Part shown: piece by piece, positions 1-5,886 of the stretch
Layout of the letters: each line of letters opens with the position of its first letter
Position numbering within the stretch: the first letter of the stretch is position 1
Source: Chloroflexota bacterium
GTDB taxonomy: Bacteria; Chloroflexota; Dehalococcoidia; SAR202; UBA11138
Assembly (NCBI GenBank): GCA_022561955.1
Contig: JADFQF010000091.1
Coordinates: 1 to 6,337, forward strand
DNA length: 6,337 bases
Direction: 5' to 3'
The notes under the pieces: generated by a model
The model's input: only the letters and a program-made list of their open reading frames with translations
Told to the model about the DNA's origin: nothing
Database searches by the model: none
Position numbers and translations under genes: made by a program

Positions 1-4
1 TTAG

Positions 5-112
5 GAGCATCGAAAACCAAACGTCGACTGACATAGTCCGTGAGCAATAGACCCTGACATTTTCCCTGGACAACGACACAATGTCCTTTCGGACTGCTCC
101 GCAAAGACCTAT
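5..112 (+). pseudogene. Decayed receiver-domain remnant of a NarL-type response regulator
   Basis: This stretch is in frame with the regulator fragment that starts at 113 and reads as a damaged receiver domain. Codons 5-28 give EHRKPNVD, which aligns with ERLRPDVA of the downstream paralogue, just before its phospho-accepting Asp. Stop codons then follow at 29-31 and 41-43 (another lies at 2-4). The frame reopens from 44 and runs into KTYVLALS, a normal receiver beta-4 strand. The distance from the EHRKPNVD block to that strand (about 41 codons) nearly equals the 39 in the intact paralogue, so the segment looks decayed in place rather than deleted. The phospho-acceptor region is not preserved. 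The start of the receiver, with the acidic pair, lies outside the window or is lost. An alternative is a few sequencing errors, but the whole stretch diverges, which argues for real decay. Confidence 0.5.
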
Positions 113-538
113 GTGTTGGCCCTGTCTGAAGAGGACGATCACACTGTCGTGCGCCACGCATTCCAGTCGGGAGCATCGGGATACCTTTTGAAGGATGCCT
201 CGGTGGAGGAGCTGTACTCGGCCATCAGAACGGTACGGTCCGGTGAGGTGTTCATGCACCCGCGAGTCACGACGAAGCTCGTGGGACACTATCTCAACAA
301 ACGGAGCAACGATTCCTCCGAGAGCGACCCCTACGATAAGTTGAGCAATCGAGAACGAGAGATCTTGCCTCTATTGTCGGAGAGTCTTTCCAATACCGAG
401 ATAGGGGCCAAGCTTAAGATCAGCCCTTACACGGTACAGACATATCGCCAGCGCATCATGAGGAAGCTGGACCTTCACAATAAGACGGACCTGCTTCGTT
501 ATGCGATCCGCAAAGGTCTCGTAAACCTTTTTAGCTGA
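113..538 (+). CDS. Truncated NarL/FixJ-family response regulator (receiver end plus LuxR-type DNA-binding domain)
   Basis: The 141 residues cover the last part of a receiver domain and a complete LuxR-type helix-turn-helix domain. Residues 1-45 hold the end of beta-4, the GASGYLLKD block with the conserved Lys27, and the final receiver helix. Residues 74-141 hold the output domain: LSNREREIL opens it, and the recognition helix lies in SPYTVQTYRQRIMRKLDLH (104-122). The phospho-acceptor Asp and acidic pocket are absent. The first codon is a GTG inside the beta-4 strand with no Shine-Dalgarno before it, and similarity continues upstream, so 113 is probably not a natural start. The product, if made, would be a phosphorylation-independent DNA-binding protein able to compete with the paralogue at 678 for sites. 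It may equally be an untranslated remnant. Family assignment is firm; function of the fragment is not. Confidence 0.7.
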   Translation: MLALSEEDDHTVVRHAFQSGASGYLLKDASVEELYSAIRTVRSGEVFMHPRVTTKLVGHYLNKRSNDSSESDPYDKLSNREREILPLLSESLSNTEIGAKLKISPYTVQTYRQRIMRKLDLHNKTDLLRYAIRKGLVNLFS

Positions 539-666
539 CCTGGGAGTATCCGCCGCACTGCCGTTAGCTACAAGCTTTGTACGAATTTCCCTACAAAATT
601 GTATTACCATTACGGACTGCTAAGCATGACCTTGATGTTTAATGATTAGTAATAAGTAGTTGCGTT

Positions 667-670
667 GAGG
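667..670 (+). promoter_or_regulatory. Ribosome binding site of the intact response regulator
   Basis: GAGG(T) stands seven bases before the ATG at 678. It fixes that start and shows that the roughly 23 residues preceding the receiver core are translated. The 139-base gap between the two regulators shows no convincing -35/-10 pair; a TTGATG at 632-637 has no well-placed partner. Confidence 0.6.
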
Positions 671-677
671 TAACCGA

Positions 678-1397
678 ATGCTGCAGATAACTCCTGCCAG
701 AGACCATAAGATTTCCGGCAACGGCAAGCAACCGACAGACAGGGCCATCCGAGTATTCCTCGCAGACGACCATCCCGTCGTCAGGCGGGGAATCAGCCTC
801 GTTATCAGCGAACAAGACGATATGCAGGTGGTTGGAGAGGCTGAGGATGGCATGGCTGCCGTGGAGTGCATCGAAAGGCTTCGTCCCGACGTCGCTCTGA
901 TGGATATCGACATGCCGAATCTATCAGGCATTGAGGCAACCAAAAAGATATCCGAATCAAATCCAGAGGTTGCCGTGTTGATCCTCACGGCCTATGACCG
1001 CGAAGACCTATTGTTTCAGGCCCTACAGGCCGGAGCTGCGGGTTACGCGCTCAAGACGACGAACGCGGAAGACCTTCTGGCCGCGGTCCGCACGGTGAAT
1101 TCCGGAGAGGTGTGCATTAGCCCGGTAATGGCGACGAAGCTGGTCGGCGACTACCTCAAGAGAAGCAAGAACTCGGATGATCCCGACACCTATAGGAAGC
1201 TTAGCGCCCGTGAGCGTGAAGTGCTGCCGTTGCTGGCGGAAGGACATACCCACCACACCATCGCGGATCTTCTCCACGTTAGTCCGTATACCGTGCAGAC
1301 CTATCGCCAACGCATCATGCGAAAGCTAGACCTTCACAGCGGCACGGAGCTACTGCGCTATGCTCTCAAGAAGGGCTTGGTGTCCCTGGAGACGTAA
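678..1397 (+). CDS. NarL/FixJ-family two-component response regulator
   Basis: The 239-residue product is a complete two-domain transcription regulator acting in the cytoplasm. The receiver spans about residues 24-142. Asp30 and Asp31 form the acidic pocket, Asp76 in LMDIDMP is the phospho-acceptor, Thr104 ends beta-4, and Lys126 is the conserved lysine. The LuxR-type output domain spans about 172-239: LSAREREVLPLLAEG, then the recognition helix in SPYTVQTYRQRIMRKLDLH (202-220). In this family, phosphorylation by a sensor kinase frees the output domain to bind promoters; no kinase gene lies in the window. An N-terminal tail of about 23 polar residues precedes the receiver, somewhat longer than usual. 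It is closely related to the truncated copy upstream, near-identical across the recognition helix, so both probably recognise similar sites. An intrinsic terminator follows. Target genes and stimulus cannot be read from the sequence. Confidence 0.93.
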   Translation: MLQITPARDHKISGNGKQPTDRAIRVFLADDHPVVRRGISLVISEQDDMQVVGEAEDGMAAVECIERLRPDVALMDIDMPNLSGIEATKKISESNPEVAVLILTAYDREDLLFQALQAGAAGYALKTTNAEDLLAAVRTVNSGEVCISPVMATKLVGDYLKRSKNSDDPDTYRKLSAREREVLPLLAEGHTHHTIADLLHVSPYTVQTYRQRIMRKLDLHSGTELLRYALKKGLVSLET

Positions 1398-1457
1398 AAC
1401 ACTTGCTGTTTAATTAGACCATTCCCTTCTGAAAACTTAGACAAATATTGTATTCTT

Positions 1458-1489
1458 AACGGCGACTTTCAAATGTCGCCGTTTTGTTT
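1458..1489 (+). terminator. Rho-independent terminator after the response regulator
   Basis: A nine-base-pair stem (AACGGCGAC at 1458-1466 with GTCGCCGTT at 1475-1483) and an eight-base loop are followed by a T-rich tract through 1489. This is the classical intrinsic terminator layout. It separates the response regulator from cheW, so the two are probably not one operon. Confidence 0.88.
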
Positions 1490-1515
1490 AACTTGATTGT
1501 GGGATTCCGATGCAA

Positions 1516-1541
1516 CCCGATCGGCTTTATTGCCAATCGGG
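1516..1541 (+). promoter_or_regulatory. Leader hairpin just before the cheW ribosome binding site
   Basis: CCCGATCGGC (1516-1525) and GCCAATCGGG (1532-1541) form a ten-base stem with one mismatch and a TTTATT loop. It ends five bases before the AGGAGG of cheW. No T-tract follows, so it is not a standard terminator. It could modulate ribosome access or mRNA stability, or simply be a dyad. It lies inside the only possible upstream extension of cheW (an ATG at 1510), which argues against that start. Confidence 0.4.
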
Positions 1542-1546
1542 CACTT

Positions 1547-1552
1547 TAGGAG
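1547..1552 (+). promoter_or_regulatory. Strong Shine-Dalgarno deciding the cheW start
   Basis: A consensus AGGAGG (followed by T) lies eleven bases before the ATG at 1564. The alternative in-frame ATG at 1510 has no such motif, so 1564 is chosen. Confidence 0.75.
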
Positions 1553-1563
1553 GTACTCGCGCT

Positions 1564-2052
1564 ATGGCGCAAGCAGTAATTAACACGTCCAGTGCCGAAC
1601 AGCAGCTAGTCGTCTTCGACCTGGCTTCAGAGGCCTATGGAGTAGACATTGGAGCTGTACGGGAGATAATCCGGCTGCAGGACATCACGAGGGTCCCGCG
1701 CACGCCGGACTTCGTCGAAGGCGTAATCAATCTTCGCGGCAAGGTCATTCCCGTTGTCGATCTTCGAAAGCGCTTCATGCTACCCGTCGCCGAGCAGACT
1801 GACGATAACCGAATCGTCGTCGTTGACATAGGCGGACAGGACATTGGAGTCGTCGTGGATGCGGTCACCGAGGTGCTCCGGATACTTTCCGATTCCGTCG
1901 AGCCTCCTTCATCCGTTATTACTACCGCAGATTCCGACTACCTGATGGGAATCTGCAAGATGGAATCCAGGCTGATCATCTTGCTGGACCTGGACCGGGT
2001 TCTCTCCGAAGAGGAGAAGACCTTGCTGGCGGACGCGGCCGAAAAGAACTAG
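1564..2052 (+). CDS. cheW: CheW chemotaxis coupling protein
   Basis: This 162-residue protein is the usual CheW length: a single cytoplasmic adaptor domain that couples chemoreceptors to the kinase CheA. The family signature is clear. QLVVFDLASEAYGVDI (14-29) opens the first SH3-like subdomain. VREII (32-36) follows, then RVPRTPDFVEGVINLRG (43-59), containing the NLRG motif that begins the central core, then VIPVVDLRKRF. The second subdomain runs through IVVVDIGGQDIGVVVDAVTEVL (84-105) and ends with LIILLDLDRVLS. The tail after 148 is short, acidic and charged. No cheA, receptor, cheY or flagellar gene is in the window, so it is an orphan here. Such stand-alone CheW proteins may serve a chemosensory array encoded elsewhere or a type IV pilus or other alternative pathway. 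The flanking terminators suggest a monocistronic unit. Confidence 0.95.
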   Translation: MAQAVINTSSAEQQLVVFDLASEAYGVDIGAVREIIRLQDITRVPRTPDFVEGVINLRGKVIPVVDLRKRFMLPVAEQTDDNRIVVVDIGGQDIGVVVDAVTEVLRILSDSVEPPSSVITTADSDYLMGICKMESRLIILLDLDRVLSEEEKTLLADAAEKN

Positions 2053-2077
2053 TCTGCCGGAACGGCCGATACGGACA

Positions 2078-2109
2078 CGAAATGGCCTCCGAAATCGGAG
2101 GCCATTTCG
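2078..2109. terminator. Bidirectional terminator between the convergent cheW and peptidase genes
   Basis: A perfect 14-base-pair palindromic stem (2078-2091 with 2096-2109) around a four-base loop lies 26 bases after the cheW stop and 35 bases beyond the stop of the opposing peptidase gene. Its core is GC-rich (GGCCTCCG) and its foot is A/T-rich. The run of Ts is short on either side, so termination in both directions is inferred mainly from the stem strength and the tail-to-tail location. Confidence 0.75.
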
Positions 2110-2144
2110 CTTATTCTGTTGACTTTCGGAGCAGACGCCCTCGC

Positions 2145-3608
2145 TCAGTCCCCTTTTCGCCGCCGGAATCGCAGGCCTGCCAGACCAACAAGGCCGGCAA
2201 CAAATGAAACCTCAACCGCGATGGGTCCGCCCCGCACAGGCGCGCTGCATGCGCTCCCTTGCGGCGTTTCGGCGTCCTCCGCTCCATCATCTGATTGCTC
2301 GGACACCGCCGGCTCAGCGGTCGGCTCATCCCGAACGATGGCGGCTACCGGCGCAGGCGTCGGCTCAGGCGTGGATGCCTCGATCGGCTCCGCCTGGGGT
2401 TCGGGGGTAGGTCCTGAGATCTGCGCGCTGTCAAAGGAATACGGGACCAGTACGGGGGCCGGCAGCGGCGTGGGAAGCGACATGCTAGAGTCCGGCGCCG
2501 AGATGTGTGGAGCTCCCAGCGTATCGCGCCACATGTTTTCAAGCTCTATCCTCGTAACGCCGTAGACCTCTTCGATGGAGTCGTCCATGTTAGTGCCCGA
2601 CTTCAACGTTGCCATGAGCTCTTTCATCCTATTGGCGCCGAACTCCTCCACCATAAACCCCACTATGTCCCGGGCCTGGCCATAGAAGATAATGACGTCG
2701 TCGGGTTTCCCCGGCAGGCCGTTCATGGAAGTAATGGGAAGCAGCCTATCGTTCCTCAATGCGAAGAGAAGCGCGCTGTCGTACGAGGTCCCAGGCTCCA
2801 CGTTCCCAAGCTCGGAAAGGCCTTCATTGAGCCAGGAAGGCACATCTCGAAAAACGCTGTCTCCCGCCCTGTGGGTTATCACATGAGTCAGCTCGTGAGA
2901 GGTCGTGCCCCTGATACGGCGGCCGCCGGCCAACACCAGGACGACTCCAATGTCTACGAATGCCTGACCCTCGGTGATCAGCTCGCGCCTTATGGTCGCG
3001 CTGTTGGGAGGCAGCGCGTCCAGCATCTCGGCCACGTTGTTGTAGATGGTCAGTCGAACCGGCTCTTCGGTATCCGCTCCGAGCAACGCACCCATTGTAT
3101 TGATGGTCTCGATCGCCGCCGCTAGTACGAGTTCCGCCCGACTCTTCACCGGCCCGTGGTAGGCCACCGTCACCGGCCCTTCGGAGACCTCCTCCCACTC
3201 GAACCGCGCATCATGGTAGATAAACTCCTGGCGTTCGGTGGCGAGCTCGTTGCCCTCGGAATCCAGTATCTCGAAGTTATAATTTATTATCGCCCCGGGC
3301 GGCACATACCTCTGGCCGGTGTTGGTCCTGAACAACAGCTCGGAGTCGATCAGCCTGGCACTCTCAAATTCCAGGTAGTTGTACTCTCCCCTGGCCTGCT
3401 GTCCGATTCTGAATCTGACGGCCACCTCCACGATTTCGTTGTCGCCCTCGGCCTCCAGCTTGAATCGCATGCCCAGGGGAAACTCGCTGGTGACGCCGCT
3501 GGAGATTACCTTGATGTTGCCCCCATCGGCCGATGCCGTACGAGCCTCGGCAACCAACAAGGCAGGGACGATCGCGGCCGCCATGAGGAACATTGCAAGC
3601 TTACCCAA
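2145..3608 (-). CDS. Secreted HEXXH metallopeptidase (peptidase MA-like gluzincin) with C-terminal anchor/sorting tail
   Basis: The 487-residue product begins with a signal peptide (hydrophobic residues 5-21, likely cleavage near ASA at 25-27). Residues 28-135 look beta-rich. The catalytic part follows, with the zinc motif HELTH at 238-242 and a downstream WLNEG whose Glu262 fits the third ligand of gluzincins, as in the peptidase MA family. A linker rich in Pro, Thr and Glu (about 370-450, several PTPEP-type units) leads to a tail: the only cysteine of the protein (Cys454 in SACSAP), a hydrophobic stretch (about 462-479) and a basic RFRRRK end. The protein should therefore act outside the cytoplasmic membrane while held at the cell surface; its substrate is unknown. 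Start: the longest frame begins with TTG at 3614, but the GAGG at 3615-3618 abuts it. The TTG at 3608 lies six bases from that GAGG, so it is preferred. An ATG at 3593 is possible but removes the basic n-region. Confidence 0.85.
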   Translation of the reverse strand: MGKLAMFLMAAAIVPALLVAEARTASADGGNIKVISSGVTSEFPLGMRFKLEAEGDNEIVEVAVRFRIGQQARGEYNYLEFESARLIDSELLFRTNTGQRYVPPGAIINYNFEILDSEGNELATERQEFIYHDARFEWEEVSEGPVTVAYHGPVKSRAELVLAAAIETINTMGALLGADTEEPVRLTIYNNVAEMLDALPPNSATIRRELITEGQAFVDIGVVLVLAGGRRIRGTTSHELTHVITHRAGDSVFRDVPSWLNEGLSELGNVEPGTSYDSALLFALRNDRLLPITSMNGLPGKPDDVIIFYGQARDIVGFMVEEFGANRMKELMATLKSGTNMDDSIEEVYGVTRIELENMWRDTLGAPHISAPDSSMSLPTPLPAPVLVPYSFDSAQISGPTPEPQAEPIEASTPEPTPAPVAAIVRDEPTAEPAVSEQSDDGAEDAETPQGSACSAPVRGGPIAVEVSFVAGLVGLAGLRFRRRKGD

Positions 3609-3614
3609 CTTCAA

Positions 3615-3618
3615 CCTC
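3615..3618 (-). promoter_or_regulatory. Shine-Dalgarno that points to the TTG start at 3608
   Basis: On the - strand GAGG is followed six bases later by the TTG at 3608-3606. The same GAGG touches the upstream TTG at 3614 directly, which leaves no spacer, and it lies too far from the ATG at 3593. Confidence 0.45.
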
Positions 3619-3720
3619 GCTAGAACACCAGGCTAACTGCCGAAACTTCATTTGATCGATAGGAGTCGAACCCCGGCCGATGCGTCCCCCCGCTCGGCGG
3701 CGACCGACTCTACGCCATTG

Positions 3721-3777
3721 CTCCGTCACAATCTCAGGCGCTCCCTTGACGGCGTACACCCTCGATATGCGACGGAG
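3721..3777. repeat. Inverted repeat (9-base arms) in the intergenic gap
   Basis: CTCCGTCAC (3721-3729) and GCGACGGAG (3769-3777) pair over nine positions, one of them G-U when read as - strand RNA, around a 39-base interior. The interior shows no obvious further helix. It may be part of a structured RNA, a remnant end of an element, or chance. Confidence 0.35.
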
Positions 3778-3780
3778 CCC

Positions 3781-3921
3781 CTATATCTCTAATACGTCCG
3801 CCCGTGCCCTCGGGGATTTCATTGCCATGGCGAAGGCCACACCGCCACGACTCGGCTCGACGAGCTCGCCATACTCCACAGGGCGAAAGGGTGGGACCTG
3901 TATTCGAATCTCAGAGGTATT
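3781..3921 (-). pseudogene. Coding-like - strand stretch, possibly a decayed gene or an unrecognised small ORF
   Basis: From the codon after a TAA (3922-3924) to a TAG (3781-3783) there are 46 open codons. They show a marked excess of G in codon position one and protein-like content, for example VEYGELVEP and RGGVAFAMAM. There is no ATG or GTG with a ribosome binding site near its beginning; the first usable codon is an internal GTG. The same frame stays open past the TAG for nearly 60 codons toward the peptidase gene (GLRRISRVYAVKGAPEIV and onward). This pattern suggests a gene broken by a nonsense mutation and lacking its start, rather than an intact gene. I do not recognise the family. Chance openness in GC-rich DNA remains possible. 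Confidence 0.25.
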
Positions 3922-4051
3922 TTAGCTCAGTTTCTCATGCACGGGCTAGCTGATAGAGGTGGCGTCATTTGGAGAACGTACGTCGCAAACATCCGATGGA
4001 GACAGCTAAGAATCCGGCAGACGGGCCATTAGACAGGGTGACCGCGTCGTA

Positions 4052-4681
4052 TTACTCGGTGCCGTCGACGGTGCGCCACGTGTGGTAGATTCGCTGGACC
4101 ATCGTGAGCATGGTCAGTCCGGCGATGGCCCCCAGCACGATCAAGAGTACGATTGCCGAGAAGTGACCAATTATGGTGCCAACGCCAAGCGCGACGACCC
4201 GCTCGGGGCGCGTCATAAAGCCGATTCGGCACTCGATACCCAGGCCTTCGGCACGAGCACGAAGGTAGCTGACCATTATGGAGCCCGCCAGGGCCAGATA
4301 CACCAGCAAGACACCCAGAGATGACGAACTGCTGAGATAGAAGACGAGAAGGCCCAGCAGAATGACTATCTCGGAAAGGCGGTCGACTACCGAGTCCAGA
4401 AGTGCGCCGAATTTGGATACTCTGTCGGTGGCTCTCGCCAGGGCTCCATCGAAGAGGTCAAGGGCCGCTGCGGCCAGCAGCGCCACGCCGCCGGCCCAAA
4501 GCAGTCCGATACCGAGAAGGTAAGCGCTGACGCCCGCCCCTACCAGTCCAAAGAGCGTGACCGCATTTGGGCTGACCCCGAGCCCGGATAGCCAGGACGC
4601 AACGGGCTCCTCCACGTATGAAGACAGCATCCGGCGGGCCGCCGCACGGTTCACGGGGTCGTCACCGGGACGGCGAGCCAC
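4052..4681 (-). CDS. CDP-alcohol phosphatidyltransferase, probably phosphatidylinositol phosphate synthase
   Basis: This 209-residue integral membrane enzyme belongs to the class that transfers a phosphatidyl group from CDP-diacylglycerol to an alcohol. The full catalytic motif DGx2ARx8Gx3Dx3D is present: Asp78, Gly79, Ala82, Arg83, Gly92, Asp96 and Asp100, with Asp75 just before it. Hydrophobic segments near 38-60, 62-77, 104-118, 121-137, 163-175 and 177-195 match the six-helix fold. SYLRARAEGLGIECRIG (138-154) followed by RPERVV (158-163) resembles bacterial phosphatidylinositol phosphate synthases, which use inositol 1-phosphate; this is the likely substrate but not proven. The amphipathic N-terminus RAAARRMLSSYVEEPVASWL is also typical. 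The start is a GTG with only GAG directly before it, so initiation is poorly supported. The gene follows the glycosyltransferase by 41 bases on the same strand and is likely co-transcribed, so its product may supply the lipid that enzyme glycosylates. Confidence 0.88.
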   Translation of the reverse strand: MARRPGDDPVNRAAARRMLSSYVEEPVASWLSGLGVSPNAVTLFGLVGAGVSAYLLGIGLLWAGGVALLAAAALDLFDGALARATDRVSKFGALLDSVVDRLSEIVILLGLLVFYLSSSSSLGVLLVYLALAGSIMVSYLRARAEGLGIECRIGFMTRPERVVALGVGTIIGHFSAIVLLIVLGAIAGLTMLTMVQRIYHTWRTVDGTE

Positions 4682-4722
4682 CTCGACGCGGAGGTAAATA
4701 TGGCTGAAGACATGGTACGACT

Positions 4723-5886
4723 CTAGCTGGAAAGGACCAGCTGCTCCGAGTGTAGTAGAGTGCCGTAATAGTCCATCACCCTGGCCGCGACCCTATCCCA
4801 GCGGTACTCTTCCACGGCCTCCCGCGCCGTCGCCTGCAGACGATGCCGCAAGGCGGGCTCCTTTATGAGGCGCTCTATGGCGTTGGCCAACGCCAGCTCG
4901 TCTTTCGGCGGGACGAGAAGACCTTCTCTGCCGTCGGTTATTACGCTGGAATAGCCGGCAATGCTGGACGCGACCACAGACGCTCCGGCCGACATGGCCT
5001 CCAAGAGCACGATTCCGAAGCTCTCACGCCCCGTGGCCGGTGAGCAGAATATATCCGCGGTCTTATAGTATCTGGCCTTGTCCTTATCGGACACCTTGCC
5101 GAGAAAAACAACATCCTTGAGATTCCGCTCGCTCATGATTCTTGAGGAGTCCACGTCGGGCTCTCCCGCCCCAACGACCAGCAGTCTGAGCTCGGGCCAG
5201 TCCCACTTCAGCCGTGCATAGGCGCTCAGCAGGTACTTGAGGCCTTTTCTCTTTTCCAGGCGGCCGACAAAAAGCAGGTTAACTTTGCCGTCTTTTAGAT
5301 GTCGAAAAGGCTCGGCGTCGGCGAACTCATCTACCTGAACGCCATTGGGAATGATCTCGTAGTCTCCGGGAAAGTTGCGGCTGATGAACTGACGCGCCGG
5401 TTCCGAGACCGCTATTCGTCCCGACAGCTTGCGAAAATAGGGCTTCGCCAGGCTCCTGAACCCGACCTTGTACAGCCTTGTACCCCCGTAGGTGTGAAAC
5501 GTGCCCACCGTAGGAATATTGTCGGCCTGGGCCAGGCTCAGAAAGTTTGACGTGAGGAGGCCGGCAAAGGGCTCGTGCAGGTGTATGACGTCGAACCGCT
5601 CCCTCTTCAGGAGCTCCTTGATTCGGGGCCGAAGCCACACCGAGAACGTGACGCGAGCGATCGAGCCTCCGCTGGGCACCGGCACCGGCCGACCCATGTG
5701 GATGAAATCCTCGTCGTCCACGATATCCGGAGCGGAGCATGGGGCGATTACTCGCACGGTATGGCCGGAGAGCCTGAATTCTGCGGCGAGGCTGTTTATG
5801 TGGTCGGTGACACCACCCTTGAAGGCGTGGTCGTAGGGGGATACGAGCGCAACCTTGAGGGGACGGCCGACCGAGACTTCTGTCAC
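4723..5886 (-). CDS. GT4-family glycosyltransferase, PimA-like (putative phosphatidylinositol mannosyltransferase)
   Basis: The 387-residue product has the GT-B fold of retaining glycosyltransferase family 4. The acceptor-side N-terminal domain starts with KVALVSPYDHAFKGGVTDHI (11-30), the glycine-rich loop layout seen in PimA-type enzymes, and has FDVIHLHEPF (98-107) and GTFHTY (128-133). The nucleotide-sugar domain begins near 200 with LLFVGRLEKRKGL (204-216). It contains the EX7E motif (Glu288 to Glu296, ESFGIVLLE) that binds the donor sugar, then GREGLLVPP (319-327). PimA moves mannose from GDP-mannose to the inositol of phosphatidylinositol at the cytoplasmic membrane face. The neighbouring phosphatidylinositol phosphate synthase-like gene supports such a lipid acceptor, but donor and acceptor are inferred. 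The start is a GTG twelve bases after a GGAGG; an in-frame TAG two codons upstream rules out a longer protein. It is the first gene of a likely two-gene operon. Confidence 0.87.
   Translation of the reverse strand: MTEVSVGRPLKVALVSPYDHAFKGGVTDHINSLAAEFRLSGHTVRVIAPCSAPDIVDDEDFIHMGRPVPVPSGGSIARVTFSVWLRPRIKELLKRERFDVIHLHEPFAGLLTSNFLSLAQADNIPTVGTFHTYGGTRLYKVGFRSLAKPYFRKLSGRIAVSEPARQFISRNFPGDYEIIPNGVQVDEFADAEPFRHLKDGKVNLLFVGRLEKRKGLKYLLSAYARLKWDWPELRLLVVGAGEPDVDSSRIMSERNLKDVVFLGKVSDKDKARYYKTADIFCSPATGRESFGIVLLEAMSAGASVVASSIAGYSSVITDGREGLLVPPKDELALANAIERLIKEPALRHRLQATAREAVEEYRWDRVAARVMDYYGTLLHSEQLVLSS

Larger units (their letters stand above)
3609..4051. other. Gap of about 440 bases without a convincing gene
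   Basis: This lies between the end of the phosphatidyltransferase gene and the start of the peptidase gene, both on the - strand. I see no tRNA, rRNA or terminator that I can defend. It contains a coding-like but stop-interrupted stretch on the - strand (3781-3921, described separately) and a 9-base-pair stem (3721-3777). The peptidase promoter should lie in its left part (about 3620-3680), but no clear -35/-10 pair is visible there. An overlapping + strand open frame (3680-3925) has weak first-position bias and is treated as antisense. Confidence 0.4.

Noticed and set aside
1510..1563. Upstream ATG extending CheW by 18 residues
   Set aside because: It has no ribosome binding site, the extension runs through a hairpin, and a consensus AGGAGG sits correctly for the ATG at 1564.
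2119..3125. Long + strand open frames opposite the peptidase gene
   Set aside because: They lie antisense to a gene with a signal peptide, HEXXH motif and clear codon bias; their products are low-complexity or without any motif.
3655..3690. T-arm-like block on the - strand (GGGGTTCGACTCC) suggesting a tRNA
   Set aside because: Only two Watson-Crick pairs form in the T stem, the following bases have no matching 5' acceptor strand at the right distance, and no anticodon arm is visible.
3781..3783. TAG readthrough, for example by pyrrolysine
   Set aside because: Nothing in the window suggests pyrrolysine use, there is no recognisable host protein, and decay by nonsense mutation is simpler.
3791..3921. 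AATACGT...AGGTATT near-complementary ends around a TTCGAAT, as in a tRNA or tmRNA
   Set aside because: The ends are 130 bases apart with a mismatch, the T stem has mismatches at the closing pairs, and there is no tmRNA-type 5' sequence.
3680..3925. 81-residue + strand open frame in the gap
   Set aside because: Its first-position base use is weak compared with the opposite frame, it begins without a ribosome binding site, and its composition (Ser, Arg, Pro, Thr rich) fits an antisense shadow.
3916..3990. tRNA-like 5' end (TTTTAGCTCAGTT) on the + strand
   Set aside because: It resembles a D-arm box, but no GAGC partner closes the D stem and no TTCRA T-loop follows within 80 bases.
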